Shown here piece by piece: positions 17,244-25,186 of a DNA stretch of 64,000 bases. Below the pieces are notes generated by a model. It was not told where the DNA came from. It was given only the letters and a program-made list of their open reading frames with translations, and did no database searches. The first letter of the stretch is position 1. Each line of letters begins with the position of its first letter. Location of the stretch: positions 81,689 to 145,688 of the forward strand of contig NZ_JACSPV010000009.1 of assembly GCF_014836955.1 (NCBI RefSeq). The letters run 5' to 3'. This DNA comes from Bacillus norwichensis. Its GTDB lineage: Bacteria; Bacillota; Bacilli; Bacillales; Bacillaceae_C. Both the position numbers and the translations under genes were made by a program.

Positions 17244-17256
17244 TGACAAAATGTCA
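17244..17256. promoter_or_regulatory. TGACA-AAA-TGTCA palindrome in the divergent promoter region
   Basis: A 13-base perfect palindrome (5-bp arms, 3-base centre) lies midway between the kinase-regulator gene and the sensor-domain gene. Further GTCA/TGAC words occur at about 17231, 17264 and 17268. Such dyads are the usual type of site for LuxR-type regulators. Confidence 0.45.
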
Positions 17257-17353
17257 CTATGCCTTATGACGTGAAGTATGGATAATGAAATAAGTATTGG
17301 ACAGTGAGGAATCTAATGCTACTTCATTATTAAAAGAAAAGGTGGTTTTCTGT

Positions 17354-17929
17354 ATGAAAATGCTTATCTTTAATTTTAAAAACTTTCTGTATTTGTTCCT
17401 TTGGTTTTTCATTGGCTTCTTATACTTCGCTTTTTATTTAATAAGCGTAACGTTTTCCGTAGGAGTAAGCTTTACAGTTGTCGGCATTCCGATTTTAGCT
17501 GGAGTTTTTCGAACGATTCCTTTTTTTCTGGATTTAGATCGAAAGGCAGCAGAAAAATATGCGTACATCAATATTCCTAACTTAAAGTGGGACCCACAGG
17601 ATAAAGTGATAAAGGAAATTTCAGACAAAAGAAATTGGTTTGCTGTGGGGATCATGGTTTTTCCAAGATTTCTTCTAGGTTTCTTCACTTTTATTGCTGC
17701 TTTTGTCTGTTATTTACTGCCAATCGCGATGATTTTATCACCTTATTTGTATAGATTATTTGATATGACCGTCATGATGATCACGATTGATACATTACCA
17801 CGTGCTATAGTAGCTTGCATAGCAGGAATCATTTTATTGTTATTGTTACCCCGTTTGGCGGAAAGAATTGTAAAGTGGGCAGGGAGTTATACAGAGAATA
17901 TATTGGAAACGATTCGAAGCTGGCGATAA
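17354..17929 (+). CDS. Membrane sensor-domain protein (PF13796-like)
   Basis: A 191-residue membrane protein with two pairs of helices (about residues 5-50 and 100-165). The first pair ends in GVSFTVVGIPILAGVF, and a soluble stretch carries RKAAEKYAYINIPNLKW; together these match the 'putative sensor' family that is often next to or fused with NarL-type histidine kinases. Start ATG 17354 follows AAGGTGG; the upstream in-frame ATG at 17297 does not. It is divergent from the fused kinase-regulator and probably its target or accessory sensor. Confidence 0.72.
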   Translation: MKMLIFNFKNFLYLFLWFFIGFLYFAFYLISVTFSVGVSFTVVGIPILAGVFRTIPFFLDLDRKAAEKYAYINIPNLKWDPQDKVIKEISDKRNWFAVGIMVFPRFLLGFFTFIAAFVCYLLPIAMILSPYLYRLFDMTVMMITIDTLPRAIVACIAGIILLLLLPRLAERIVKWAGSYTENILETIRSWR

Positions 17930-18316
17930 GCGTTTGATGATCGTATGTAATATAGGAGGATAAGGCTTTACTATATGTAGTGAATTTATCAAATGGAGAT
18001 TAAAAAAATCTAAACCTCCGTTTCTCCCTTTAAAAAAGGATTTCATAAGGGGACATTAATTTTGCTTTTTTTAAGCTACGATATATCAAAAACATCTTGG
18101 ATAATTATGAAACCATTATAGCAGTAATGTCACAACAAACAGCATCTAGTACAAATATCAATTTTTATGCCCAACTGGTTGATTATCAGTTGGGCCTTAT
18201 ATTTTTTAAAAAAATAAGATCACTGATATTTTTGGCATTTTATAAAAAATCTTGTTGAAGGTTATGAAAGGGGAAATCATCACCCACCTTTGCGGTTGCG
18301 AAGGGAGAGGATATGC
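17930..18316. other. Gap at the left side of the integrative-element remnant
   Basis: No convincing gene. A terminator-like hairpin (18169-18195, GCCCAACTG / CAGTTGGGC then a T-rich run) lies at its centre. A short open frame before it reads FFKLRYIKNILDNYETIIAV and could be a leftover of an element gene. The left boundary of the element is not recognisable. Confidence 0.4.
18169..18202 (+). terminator. Rho-independent terminator
   Basis: GCCCAACTG and CAGTTGGGC form a perfect 9-bp stem with a 9-base loop, followed by CTTATATTTTTT. Confidence 0.65.
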
Positions 18317-18754
18317 ATGATAGAACCAGATCGTACCGAATGGCAAGTTCGCTGTGCATTTAATGCTTTTTGTAAACGTGTGTTGAAGAATGAAGCAATC
18401 AATATTTTTAATGAAAGAAAACAACGACAAGCAAAGGAGATGACATTTTCTGATCTCACCCCACAAGAAGAAAATCAACTCTATACCTTAGATAAGCAAT
18501 ATGAAGGAGAAGAAGGACAAAGTTTTCAAGTGGCTGGAAAGAAAATCACTCCGAAATTACTTGCTGAAGCCATGCGTACCTTGCCAAAGGAAAAGCGTAT
18601 CACTGTCCTACTATACTATTTTTTTCAACTGTCTGATGTGGAAATTGGTCAACTACTCGACATTCCACGTAGTACAGTTCAGTATAGGCGGACAAGCTCT
18701 TTTGAACGGTTAAAGCGATTTTTGGAGGAACATGCAGATGAATGGGGTGATTAA
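18317..18754 (+). CDS. Sigma-70-like regulator of a Tn916-type element
   Basis: A 145-residue protein resembling the sigma-like Orf7 of Tn916 and relatives. The N-terminal part (WQVRCAFNAFCKRVLKNEAI) replaces a region 2, and the C-terminal LPKEKRITVLLYYFFQLSD with LDIPRSTVQYRR is a region 4 helix-turn-helix. ATG 18317 follows GGGAGAGG; the frame extends nine codons upstream without a site. It overlaps the next gene by 17 bases. In Tn916 this pair drives transfer functions; none of those remain in this window. Confidence 0.82.
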   Translation: MIEPDRTEWQVRCAFNAFCKRVLKNEAINIFNERKQRQAKEMTFSDLTPQEENQLYTLDKQYEGEEGQSFQVAGKKITPKLLAEAMRTLPKEKRITVLLYYFFQLSDVEIGQLLDIPRSTVQYRRTSSFERLKRFLEEHADEWGD

Positions 18755-18992
18755 TTCTAATATTGAAAACAACGAGCGTGGTTTATTGCCGTACCCAATT
18801 ATTTTAGCTGCAAATAAGGGTGAGCCAGAAGCAATGAAAGTAGTTGTTTTGCATTATGGAAGCTACATGACAAGCTTATCTATGCGTAAGCTCCGTGATG
18901 AACAAGGAAATACTTATTGGGGCATCGATGAAGATACACGCGAACACTTACGAGCGAAGCTTATGCAATCTGTTTTAGCTTTCAAGATTTGA
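18738..18992 (+). CDS. Tn916 Orf8-like helix-turn-helix protein
   Basis: An 84-residue protein beginning MNGVINSN and containing LPYPIILAANKGEPEAM, VLHYGSYMTSLSMRKL and DEDTREHLRAKLMQSV, the conserved helix-turn-helix-conjugation (Orf8) family found after the sigma-like gene in Tn916-type elements. GGAGG is nine bases before ATG 18738, whereas the in-frame ATG at 18732 is too close to it. It ends 409 bases before the DUF3173 gene; the gap holds the structured region described separately. Confidence 0.82.
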   Translation: MNGVINSNIENNERGLLPYPIILAANKGEPEAMKVVVLHYGSYMTSLSMRKLRDEQGNTYWGIDEDTREHLRAKLMQSVLAFKI

Positions 18993-19050
18993 TGAAATAA
19001 TGGTTAGGTTTTCCCTTTCATTAATCATAATTTGATCTTTGACAAAGAAA

Positions 19051-19336
19051 GCATGGAAGATAACGCCATGCAGTATAAATAAAAAATCAGATACGTTTTA
19101 CTGATGATGAGCCACTTGATTCATACGCCACGACTTTCGTTAGAAACGAGCGATAATCTATGAATCTAATGCAATCGTGGTGGATTGCTGGCGATAACTC
19201 ATTAGTTAGGATAATGATACTCCCCTACCGTCATGGTTCGAGCGTTCAAAGCGTCGCAAACTATGAGTAGGGCTGGAAGAAATACTTGCAGGGGTGAAAT
19301 TCCCGTGGAGCTGTACCGACAGCCGTCTGATTTTTT
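19051..19336 (+). ncRNA. Candidate structured RNA in the orf8-DUF3173 gap
   Basis: No reading frame, but dense perfect stems: GCATGG/CCATGC (19051-19056, 19066-19071); an 11-bp outer stem AAAAAATCAGA/TCTGATTTTTT (19081-19091, 19326-19336); GATTCATA/TATGAATC (19118-19125, 19159-19166) enclosing TCGTT/AACGA; GCAATC/GATTGC (19171-19176, 19183-19188); TCATTA/TAATGA (19199-19204, 19212-19217); CCCTAC/GTAGGG (19223-19228, 19267-19272); GGCTG/CAGCC (19271-19275, 19320-19324); GGGG/TCCC inside it. The last two share bases 19271-19272 and may be alternatives or shortened. The outer 3' arm ends in a U-run like an intrinsic terminator. I do not recognise the family; both the transcript and the fold are inferred. 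Confidence 0.55.
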
Positions 19337-19401
19337 AATAGTATTAAATTATCGTTGTTTCTAGTATGTATTCTTCTGTTAGTGAAAGGGAGGTATATAT
19401 A

Positions 19402-19608
19402 ATGAAGGAACTGATTACAAAAGATGATTTAATTCAACTTGGGTATCCTAAATATACTTCGATACGAATTATTAGACAAGCCAAACAAATCATGGTACAA
19501 AAAGGGTATCCATTTTATAATAATAAACGCTTAGGGCGTGTACCAAAAATGACAGTCGAATCGATTCTAGGTTGTGAACTAGAATTGGAGGAAGACAGTC
19601 ATGGCTAA
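19402..19608 (+). CDS. DUF3173 protein (excisionase-like)
   Basis: A 68-residue basic protein beginning MKELITKDDLIQLGYPKYTS with RIIRQAKQIMVQKGYPFYNN and KRLGRVPKMTVESILG. DUF3173 proteins always sit directly before a tyrosine integrase in Gram-positive integrative elements and are thought to act as excision factors. GGGAGG precedes ATG 19402; 12 in-frame codons upstream lack a site. It overlaps the integrase gene by eight bases. Confidence 0.85.
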   Translation: MKELITKDDLIQLGYPKYTSIRIIRQAKQIMVQKGYPFYNNKRLGRVPKMTVESILGCELELEEDSHG

Positions 19609-20809
19609 AACCAAATATGTAGGGGTTTATATTGATAACAATGGTCAATATTTTTATGAAACGGAGTTAGGAACGGATCGCATTACTGGAAAACGACTCC
19701 GAAAAAAAGGACGTACGAACCAACAAGGAAGAAAGTTTACTTCTGCATTGCAAGCTTATAAAGAATTGGTACGGGTGAAAAATGAATACCATCAAGCAAA
19801 TGGTTATGGAAATTATCACATGACATATGGTCAATTCATGGACACTGTGTACATTCCAGCTTATGAAACCGAGGTGGAAGAAAGTACTTTTTACGTTCGC
19901 AAACGAACTTTAGAAAGTATGAGAGATCGTTTTTCAAACATTGAGCTTCGTTCTTTAGCAGTAGAAGATGTCCAACGTTATCGAACCTGGTTACTTTCTG
20001 ATAAAGGAGCTGGATATTCCCAAGCATATGCAAGTTTGGTATTTGGTATGTTTCGTAAAAGTCTGGATATGGCAGTTGATATGCAATATCTAGAAGTGAA
20101 CGTGTCTAAAAAGGTGAAGGCTATCCCTAAAGGAAAAGCGGTTGTCCCATATTGGACAAAGAAAGAATTTGAAAAAGTTATCTCGGTTATTTGTCTGGAT
20201 GACTTTTATGAACATTTATGTTTTGTGATGTTGTGGACGTATTTCATGACGGGGATACGGGTTAGTGAAGGAACGGCCTTGTGGTGGGATGATATAGATT
20301 TTAAAAACAAACGGCTTCGCGTTCATCACTCACTGTATTTAATAAATAAAAGCAATTGGAAACGAAAAGATTATACAAAAACAGAGGATGGTAAACGGAT
20401 CATCTCTTTGGATGAGGATACGATACAAGTGTTGCAAGAATGGAAACAACGACAATCAAAAATAGGGATTGACGATTTTATTTTTAGTTATGATGGAGCG
20501 CCAATGATTAAATCGACGCTTGCTAGAATTATTCAACGTTATGCAAAACTTGCAGATGTTCATCGTATTCAAGCTAAAGGACTCCGACATTCGCATGCGT
20601 CTTATCTCATTAATGAATTTAATGTTTCTGTTTTGATTTTATCAAAGCGTATGGGACATTCGAGTCCAGAAATTACGTTAAAGCATTATTCACATATGTG
20701 GTCAGGTGTAGATGAACTAATTGCGGAAGAGATGACAGGTAACATTAATATACGAACAGCGGAAAAATCAAGTATATCATTTAATGGGAATCAAGCAGTA
20801 AAAAAATAA
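19601..20809 (+). CDS. Tyrosine-recombinase integrase of a Tn916-like element
   Basis: A 402-residue integrase. The N-terminal arm-binding domain (about residues 1-65) is rich in Lys/Arg, the SAM-like core-binding domain spans about 75-165, and the catalytic domain follows. Visible active-site residues are Arg in TGIRVSEGTAL, the RHSH of LRHSHASYL, the His of MGHSSPEITLKHY and nucleophile Tyr363. All are present, so it could be active even though most of the element is gone. It cuts and rejoins att sites during integration and excision with the DUF3173 protein. Confidence 0.9.
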   Translation: MAKTKYVGVYIDNNGQYFYETELGTDRITGKRLRKKGRTNQQGRKFTSALQAYKELVRVKNEYHQANGYGNYHMTYGQFMDTVYIPAYETEVEESTFYVRKRTLESMRDRFSNIELRSLAVEDVQRYRTWLLSDKGAGYSQAYASLVFGMFRKSLDMAVDMQYLEVNVSKKVKAIPKGKAVVPYWTKKEFEKVISVICLDDFYEHLCFVMLWTYFMTGIRVSEGTALWWDDIDFKNKRLRVHHSLYLINKSNWKRKDYTKTEDGKRIISLDEDTIQVLQEWKQRQSKIGIDDFIFSYDGAPMIKSTLARIIQRYAKLADVHRIQAKGLRHSHASYLINEFNVSVLILSKRMGHSSPEITLKHYSHMWSGVDELIAEEMTGNINIRTAEKSSISFNGNQAVKK

Positions 20810-20851
20810 GTTCCGCCAGAATCCCCGCCAATACAATTTAAAGGTGTGATA

Positions 20852-20871
20852 AACGTTGATATAGCAATGTT
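20852..20871. other. Candidate core attachment site next to int
   Basis: AACGTTG (20852-20858) and CAATGTT (20865-20871) are inverted arms with one mismatch around a 6-base centre ATATAG, 43 bases after the integrase stop. Seven-base arms with a six-base overlap fit a tyrosine-recombinase core site. The chromosome-like sequence starts just after it. Confidence 0.45.
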
Positions 20872-20873
20872 TC

Positions 20874-21188
20874 GGCGTCACCTGCACACTTGGAGTGGGC
20901 GTAGTCATGGGAGGATTCTTAGCATCTGCTGCAGATATTATGATGGCCTATGCGATTTCGTCTTTGTTGTCTGATGATAACGGATTTGCCTCCATTGACT
21001 TAGATACTACATTTCATCGGCCGGCATTTGAAGGGATGATCGAAATCAAAGCGGAAGTGGAGAGGCTTGGACGCACGATTGGTTACGTGACTGCAGAGTT
21101 GGTTCAAAACGATAAGAAAGTGGCTTCATGTGTTTCATCTGTGTTAATCCAACAAAAATCAATAATCTTGCCGAAGGAAGATGCCTGA
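20874..21188 (+). pseudogene. 5'-truncated hotdog-fold thioesterase
   Basis: The frame reads GVVMGGFLASAADIMMAYAI and ends KKVASCVSSVLIQQ, which is the second half of a PaaI/YigI-like hotdog thioesterase (family consensus VHGGFLASLADxAMGYA; here Met replaces the His). The N-terminal 40 or so residues are missing; the sequence before residue 1 is the putative attachment site of the integrative element. Loss of the start probably came with insertion of the element. It lies three bases before an intact thioesterase gene. Confidence 0.65.
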
Positions 21189-21190
21189 AA

Positions 21191-21664
21191 ATGAAAAAAG
21201 TGGATGAAAGAAAAGTACATCAATCATTCTATAAGGATATCTTTTCCATAATGGAACAGGAGCCGTATGCCCAGCATTTGGGGATCAAGCTGGAAGCGTT
21301 AGGGGAGGGAACAGCATCTGCAAGATTAGAAGTAAAGAAATATATGCTGAATGCACATGACACAGTGCATGGGGCGATTTTATTCGCTCTGGCGGATTAC
21401 GTGTTTGCTTCTGCCAGTAATTCTTATGGAAAGACAGCTGTTGGCCTTACTACAACAATGAACTTTATGGCTCCTGCCAAAGAGGGGGATATTCTGAGGG
21501 CGGAAGCGGTCGAGGAGAAGAAAAGCAACAGGCTTGCCTGGTATAAGATCAAAGTGTTCTGTGATGATGAACTGCTGGCAACGATGGATGCTACCGTTTA
21601 TCGTAAAAATGATTTTTTTGTTCCAGTAGAGGAAATGGAGCAAGAGACCGGCTTCAAGAAATGA
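21191..21664 (+). CDS. Hotdog-fold acyl-CoA thioesterase, PaaI-like
   Basis: A 157-residue thioesterase with the PaaI signature AHDTVHGAILFALADYVFAS near residue 55 (the Asp of LADYVF is the catalytic residue) and NFMAPAKEGDILRAEA. In phenylacetate pathways PaaI hydrolyses dead-end ring-hydroxylated CoA esters and so frees trapped CoA. Start ATG 21191 follows GGAAG; an earlier in-frame start lies inside the truncated gene. Its stop overlaps the 3' end of the convergent livF gene by 11 bases. The neighbourhood supports a role in phenylacetate metabolism. Confidence 0.8.
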   Translation: MKKVDERKVHQSFYKDIFSIMEQEPYAQHLGIKLEALGEGTASARLEVKKYMLNAHDTVHGAILFALADYVFASASNSYGKTAVGLTTTMNFMAPAKEGDILRAEAVEEKKSNRLAWYKIKVFCDDELLATMDATVYRKNDFFVPVEEMEQETGFKK

Positions 21665-21681
21665 AGCTGGTCTCTTTTTTT
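21644..21681. terminator. Bidirectional terminator made from the ends of two genes
   Basis: GAGACCGGCTTC (21644-21655) and GAAGCTGGTCTC (21663-21674) form a 12-bp stem with one G-T pair, followed by seven Ts. The 5' arm codes for the end of the thioesterase and the 3' arm for the end of LivF, so two coding ends and one terminator share the same bases. Confidence 0.75.
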
Positions 21682-22391
21682 CCTCCCAAATATGCGTCCC
21701 GGACACGGGGATCTTTCATCAGTTCTTTTGCATCTCCATTAATGACAATTTCTCCTCGTTCTAAAACACAGGCACGGTCTGCTACCTTTAGAGCCGCTTT
21801 TACATTTTGTTCTACAAGGATGATCGTTGTATTGAATTCTTTTCGAAGCTGATCAAGGATATTCATGATATCTTTCACAATCAAGGGTGCCAGACCCAAC
21901 GACGGTTCGTCAAGCATCATCAATTTCGGATTAGACATCAAACCTCGGGCAATGGCCAGCATTTGCTGTTCCCCGCCGCTTAACAATCCGCCGGGGCGAT
22001 CTTCCATCGTTTTTAATTTCGGGAACAATTCATAACAGCGATCCACGTCTCTTTGCAAAGTCTTTTTACCCTCTTTAATCCGATGGTAGGCCCCAAGCAT
22101 AAGGTTATCTTTTACGGAAAGGGCATCAAAGATTTGTCTTCGCTCCGGGACAAGGCAAATCCCCTTCTTGACAATTTCCTCTACCTTTTTTTTGCCAAGG
22201 TTTTGGCCTTCATATATGATAACTCCTTCTTTTTGGAGATATACTCCAGCAATGGTGCCAAGCAGGGTGCTTTTTCCAGCACCATTGGAACCAACAATGG
22301 CAAAAATTTCTCCTTTTTCAAGCTTAAATGAAATCCCTTTTAGTACATGGAGGAACCCGTGATAGGTGTGAATGTTGTCGACTTGAAGCAT
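21654..22391 (-). CDS. livF: Branched-chain-type ABC importer ATPase LivF
   Basis: A 245-residue ATPase of the LivF class: Walker A GSNGAGKST near residue 37, signature LSGGEQQMLAIARGLM near 138, Walker B LMMLDEPSLGLAP near 160, and EQNVKAALKVADRACVLERG. With LivG it powers a Liv/HAA importer. It is last in a five-gene minus-strand operon that starts with the binding protein at 26386. Paired with paaK and the paa genes it may import phenylacetate or another aromatic acid instead of leucine; this is inference. Confidence 0.88.
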   Translation of the reverse strand: MLQVDNIHTYHGFLHVLKGISFKLEKGEIFAIVGSNGAGKSTLLGTIAGVYLQKEGVIIYEGQNLGKKKVEEIVKKGICLVPERRQIFDALSVKDNLMLGAYHRIKEGKKTLQRDVDRCYELFPKLKTMEDRPGGLLSGGEQQMLAIARGLMSNPKLMMLDEPSLGLAPLIVKDIMNILDQLRKEFNTTIILVEQNVKAALKVADRACVLERGEIVINGDAKELMKDPRVRDAYLGGKKETSFIS

Positions 22392-23171
22392 CTATATCGC
22401 CTCCTCATCATCAGTACCCAAATAGGCAGCAATGACCTTTTCATTTTCATATATTTCAGCAGGAGTTCCCTCGGCGATTTTTTTGCCATAATCAATGACA
22501 ACAATCCGGTCGGAGATCCCCATTACCGTTTCCATATCATGTTCCACAAACAGAAACGACATACCTTCAGCTCTCATTTGCTTGATAACCTGAACTAGCT
22601 GTGCTGATTCTTGAGGGTTTAAGCCAGCCATAGGCTCATCCAGCAAAATCAACTTTGGTGAAGAGGCCGCAGCACGGGCAATTTCCAATAAACGCTGATT
22701 TCCGTATGGAAGAACTTTGGAGTCCTCATCTGCTAGATCAGAAATCCCCACTTTATCCAAGTATTGCATAGCAATTTCGCTAGCTTGCTTCTCTTCTCTT
22801 CTAACGAGAGGGAGCCTAAAGCCTGAGGTCAAAAAACCGGTCTTTAGCCGACAATGTACACCGGTCATGACGTTTTCTATTACGCTCATATTCTCAAACA
22901 CCTGCAGGTTTTGAAATGTCCGAGTGATTCCCGCCTCGGCGATTTGAAAGGGTTGTTTGCCAGTTATTTCTTCCTTATTGAAATAAACCTTACCCGACGT
23001 AGGAGGCAAGACACCCGTAATCATATTGAACAAGGTGGTTTTTCCGGCACCGTTCGGTCCGATGACTGCTACGATTTCACCGGGATGAAGGTGAAAATCG
23101 ACCTCGTCTACCGCGACGACACCTCCAAACGACTTTGTAAGTCCATTTACTTCCAGCAAAGGATTGCTCAT
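22392..23171 (-). CDS. livG: Branched-chain-type ABC importer ATPase LivG
   Basis: A 259-residue ATPase of the LivG class: Walker [10 protein letters not shown] near residue 40, the LivG-typical [20 protein letters not shown] near 84, signature-like [16 protein letters not shown] near 152, and Walker [14 protein letters not shown]. The stop is directly before the livF start, and its own start overlaps the livM stop by one base, so translation is coupled throughout the operon. Confidence 0.88.
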   Translation of the reverse strand: MSNPLLEVNGLTKSFGGVVAVDEVDFHLHPGEIVAVIGPNGAGKTTLFNMITGVLPPTSGKVYFNKEEITGKQPFQIAEAGITRTFQNLQVFENMSVIENVMTGVHCRLKTGFLTSGFRLPLVRREEKQASEIAMQYLDKVGISDLADEDSKVLPYGNQRLLEIARAAASSPKLILLDEPMAGLNPQESAQLVQVIKQMRAEGMSFLFVEHDMETVMGISDRIVVIDYGKKIAEGTPAEIYENEKVIAAYLGTDDEEAI

Positions 23172-24217
23172 TATTTACTACCTCCTGCGGATACTTTAGG
23201 CTCGTTTTTCTTCTTGATGGGTGGGTATTCTTTTTTACTGCGAGAAGGGATCAGGTTCCAGAGCTTTCCTAATACTGGTGCAAGTCCCTGCGGCATATAA
23301 ATCAAAATGACTACCAGCAAAATACCGAAAAAGATAATTTGGAATTCTCCGCCGATACTTGGAAGAATAACAGGGACAATATCTTTCAGGCCCTCATTAA
23401 GGAGAACATAGACAATCGCTCCGATCATACCGCCCCATATACTAGACGAACCCCCAATGACAACCATGATTAACAGGTTGATTGACTCCATGGCTGTAAA
23501 CAGTTCTGGGTTGATGAAGGAGACGTAATGTGCGTAAAGGCTCCCAGCAATTGCGGCATAAATTGCACTTAGGACGAACACTTTTAATTTATACTGCTGG
23601 ATATTGACGCCAATGGAATTGGCTGCAATATCACTTCCATGAATAGATCTTAAAGCTCTTCCAACCCGCGAGTGGATGATATTATTGGAAAAAAGAATGC
23701 TTAAGAAGAGCGTCAGCCAGACCAAATAGTAAAATTTCATATCTGTATTAAATGTAAAACCGAAAAGCTCAAAAGAAGGGATTCCAAAAAAGCCATTCAA
23801 ACCTCCTGTGAGTGTTTTGAACTCCTTGAAGAATACAAAAATAATGATGCCGAATCCCAGTGTTGCAAGTGCTAAATAGTTTTCTTTGAGCTTCAAAGTC
23901 GGGATTCCGATAATTACGGCAATTACAGCAGCAATGATAACACCTGCCAAAATGCCTACAACACTTGGCAAACCATAGGTTCCTGTGACAATAGCGGCTG
24001 AATAAGCTCCAATCCCATAAAATGCTGCGTGCCCCAACGATATTTGGCCCGCATATCCCATCAACATAGTTAAACCGGAAGTTACGATGGCGTATAAACC
24101 GATCATAATCATGACACTAAGCATGAAAGAGTCTACAAAAAATGGGGTGACAGCAAAGAGAGCAATCAAGATTGCTACTCCAATCAGTTGTTTTGGTTGG
24201 TTACGTTTATCAATCAT
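23171..24217 (-). CDS. livM: Branched-chain-type ABC permease LivM
   Basis: A 348-residue membrane subunit with about nine helices. MLMGYAGQISLGHAAFYGIG near residue 55 and RVGRALRSIHGSDIAANSIG near 190 are the LivM coupling motifs. It forms the channel with LivH. The C-terminus is a short lysine-rich cytoplasmic tail. Confidence 0.87.
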   Translation of the reverse strand: MIDKRNQPKQLIGVAILIALFAVTPFFVDSFMLSVMIMIGLYAIVTSGLTMLMGYAGQISLGHAAFYGIGAYSAAIVTGTYGLPSVVGILAGVIIAAVIAVIIGIPTLKLKENYLALATLGFGIIIFVFFKEFKTLTGGLNGFFGIPSFELFGFTFNTDMKFYYLVWLTLFLSILFSNNIIHSRVGRALRSIHGSDIAANSIGVNIQQYKLKVFVLSAIYAAIAGSLYAHYVSFINPELFTAMESINLLIMVVIGGSSSIWGGMIGAIVYVLLNEGLKDIVPVILPSIGGEFQIIFFGILLVVILIYMPQGLAPVLGKLWNLIPSRSKKEYPPIKKKNEPKVSAGGSK

Positions 24218-24220
24218 ATG

Positions 24221-25105
24221 CTATACTCGCTTTCCGCTTGCTTTTGCAAATAGTCCGCTTGGCTTGAAAAATAAGACCAATAGCAGCAAGGCAAAAATAA
24301 CGGCATCCTTGTAGCCTGAAGTCCATAGCCCTTCGGTAAAGGATTCTAAAATACCGATCATAAAAGCGCCAATGATGGCAGCAGGGGCATTAGTGAGTCC
24401 GCCGATGACCGCTGCAACGAAAGCCTTCACTCCCAGCATGAGCCCCATTTCATATGAAGCACCTGAAATAGGGGCGATGATAATTCCGGCAACTGCACCC
24501 AAGCCTGCACTAACAGAAATGGAAAGAAAGGACATCCATTCCGGTTTGATCCCCATTAAGCGCGCTGCACTGCGGTTGACTACGCAAGCTGTTACGGCTT
24601 TCCCAACAAAGGTTTTATTGAAAAAGTAAAACATCGCAATCAAACTGATGAATGAAATCCCAATGGCCCAAATGCTTTGTGGAAGCAAAACAGCATTCAT
24701 AATATTAATTGGGTCGTTTTTCGTAAACGGAGCCAGTGATTTGGGCTGAGTTCCCCAAAGCAGAATCGCCAGCCCGCGCATGGCAATGGCCACTCCGATT
24801 GTAATGATAATAAGAGTAGGCAAGGAAGAATTTCTTGCAGGATAAATGGCAGATCGCTCAAACACCCCGCCTATAAGAGTGACAATTAGAATGCTCAAAA
24901 TAATTCCGATCGGCATTGGTATGTTCATCGATACAAATGTGATGGCGAACATGGCACCAAGCATGGCAAATTCTCCTTGAGCAAAGTTCAGGACACCGGT
25001 GATATTATAGGTGATGACAAAGCCAATAGCGATAAGAGCATAAATACTCCCAATCGTTAAGCCTGAAAAAATTAATTGAAGTATTTGGGTCAAAAGCTCC
25101 ATCAT
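24221..25105 (-). CDS. livH: Branched-chain-type ABC permease LivH
   Basis: A 294-residue permease with eight or nine helices. GLTIGSIYALIAIGFVITYN and ITGVLNFAQGEFAMLGA at the N-terminus are LivH signatures, and GAVAGIIIAPI lies near residue 205. It is separated from the binding-protein gene by 81 bases containing a 10-bp hairpin, an arrangement common where the binding protein is made in excess over the membrane subunits. Confidence 0.87.
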   Translation of the reverse strand: MMELLTQILQLIFSGLTIGSIYALIAIGFVITYNITGVLNFAQGEFAMLGAMFAITFVSMNIPMPIGIILSILIVTLIGGVFERSAIYPARNSSLPTLIIITIGVAIAMRGLAILLWGTQPKSLAPFTKNDPINIMNAVLLPQSIWAIGISFISLIAMFYFFNKTFVGKAVTACVVNRSAARLMGIKPEWMSFLSISVSAGLGAVAGIIIAPISGASYEMGLMLGVKAFVAAVIGGLTNAPAAIIGAFMIGILESFTEGLWTSGYKDAVIFALLLLVLFFKPSGLFAKASGKRV

Positions 25106-25154
25106 TAAACTCCTTTCAGTGTTAGTGCAAAGAAATTAGTTATGGAAGGAGAAA

Positions 25155-25179
25155 GCAGGGAATAGAACATATTCCCTGC
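25155..25179 (-). promoter_or_regulatory. Intercistronic 10-bp hairpin between binding protein and livH
   Basis: GCAGGGAATA and TATTCCCTGC form a perfect stem with a 5-base loop, with no U-run. It can act as partial terminator or RNase barrier so that the binding-protein mRNA is more abundant. Confidence 0.6.
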
Positions 25180-25186
25180 CATACAA

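Noticed and set aside
19235..19310. tRNA or rRNA piece (GGTTCGAGC and GGGGTGAAATTCCCGTGGAG)
   Set aside because: The first word resembles a T-arm and the second a 16S helix, but no acceptor stem, anticodon arm or longer rRNA match accompanies them.
19051..19336. TnpB/IscB guide RNA
   Set aside because: No TnpB or IscB gene lies next to it; the neighbours are DUF3173 and a tyrosine integrase.
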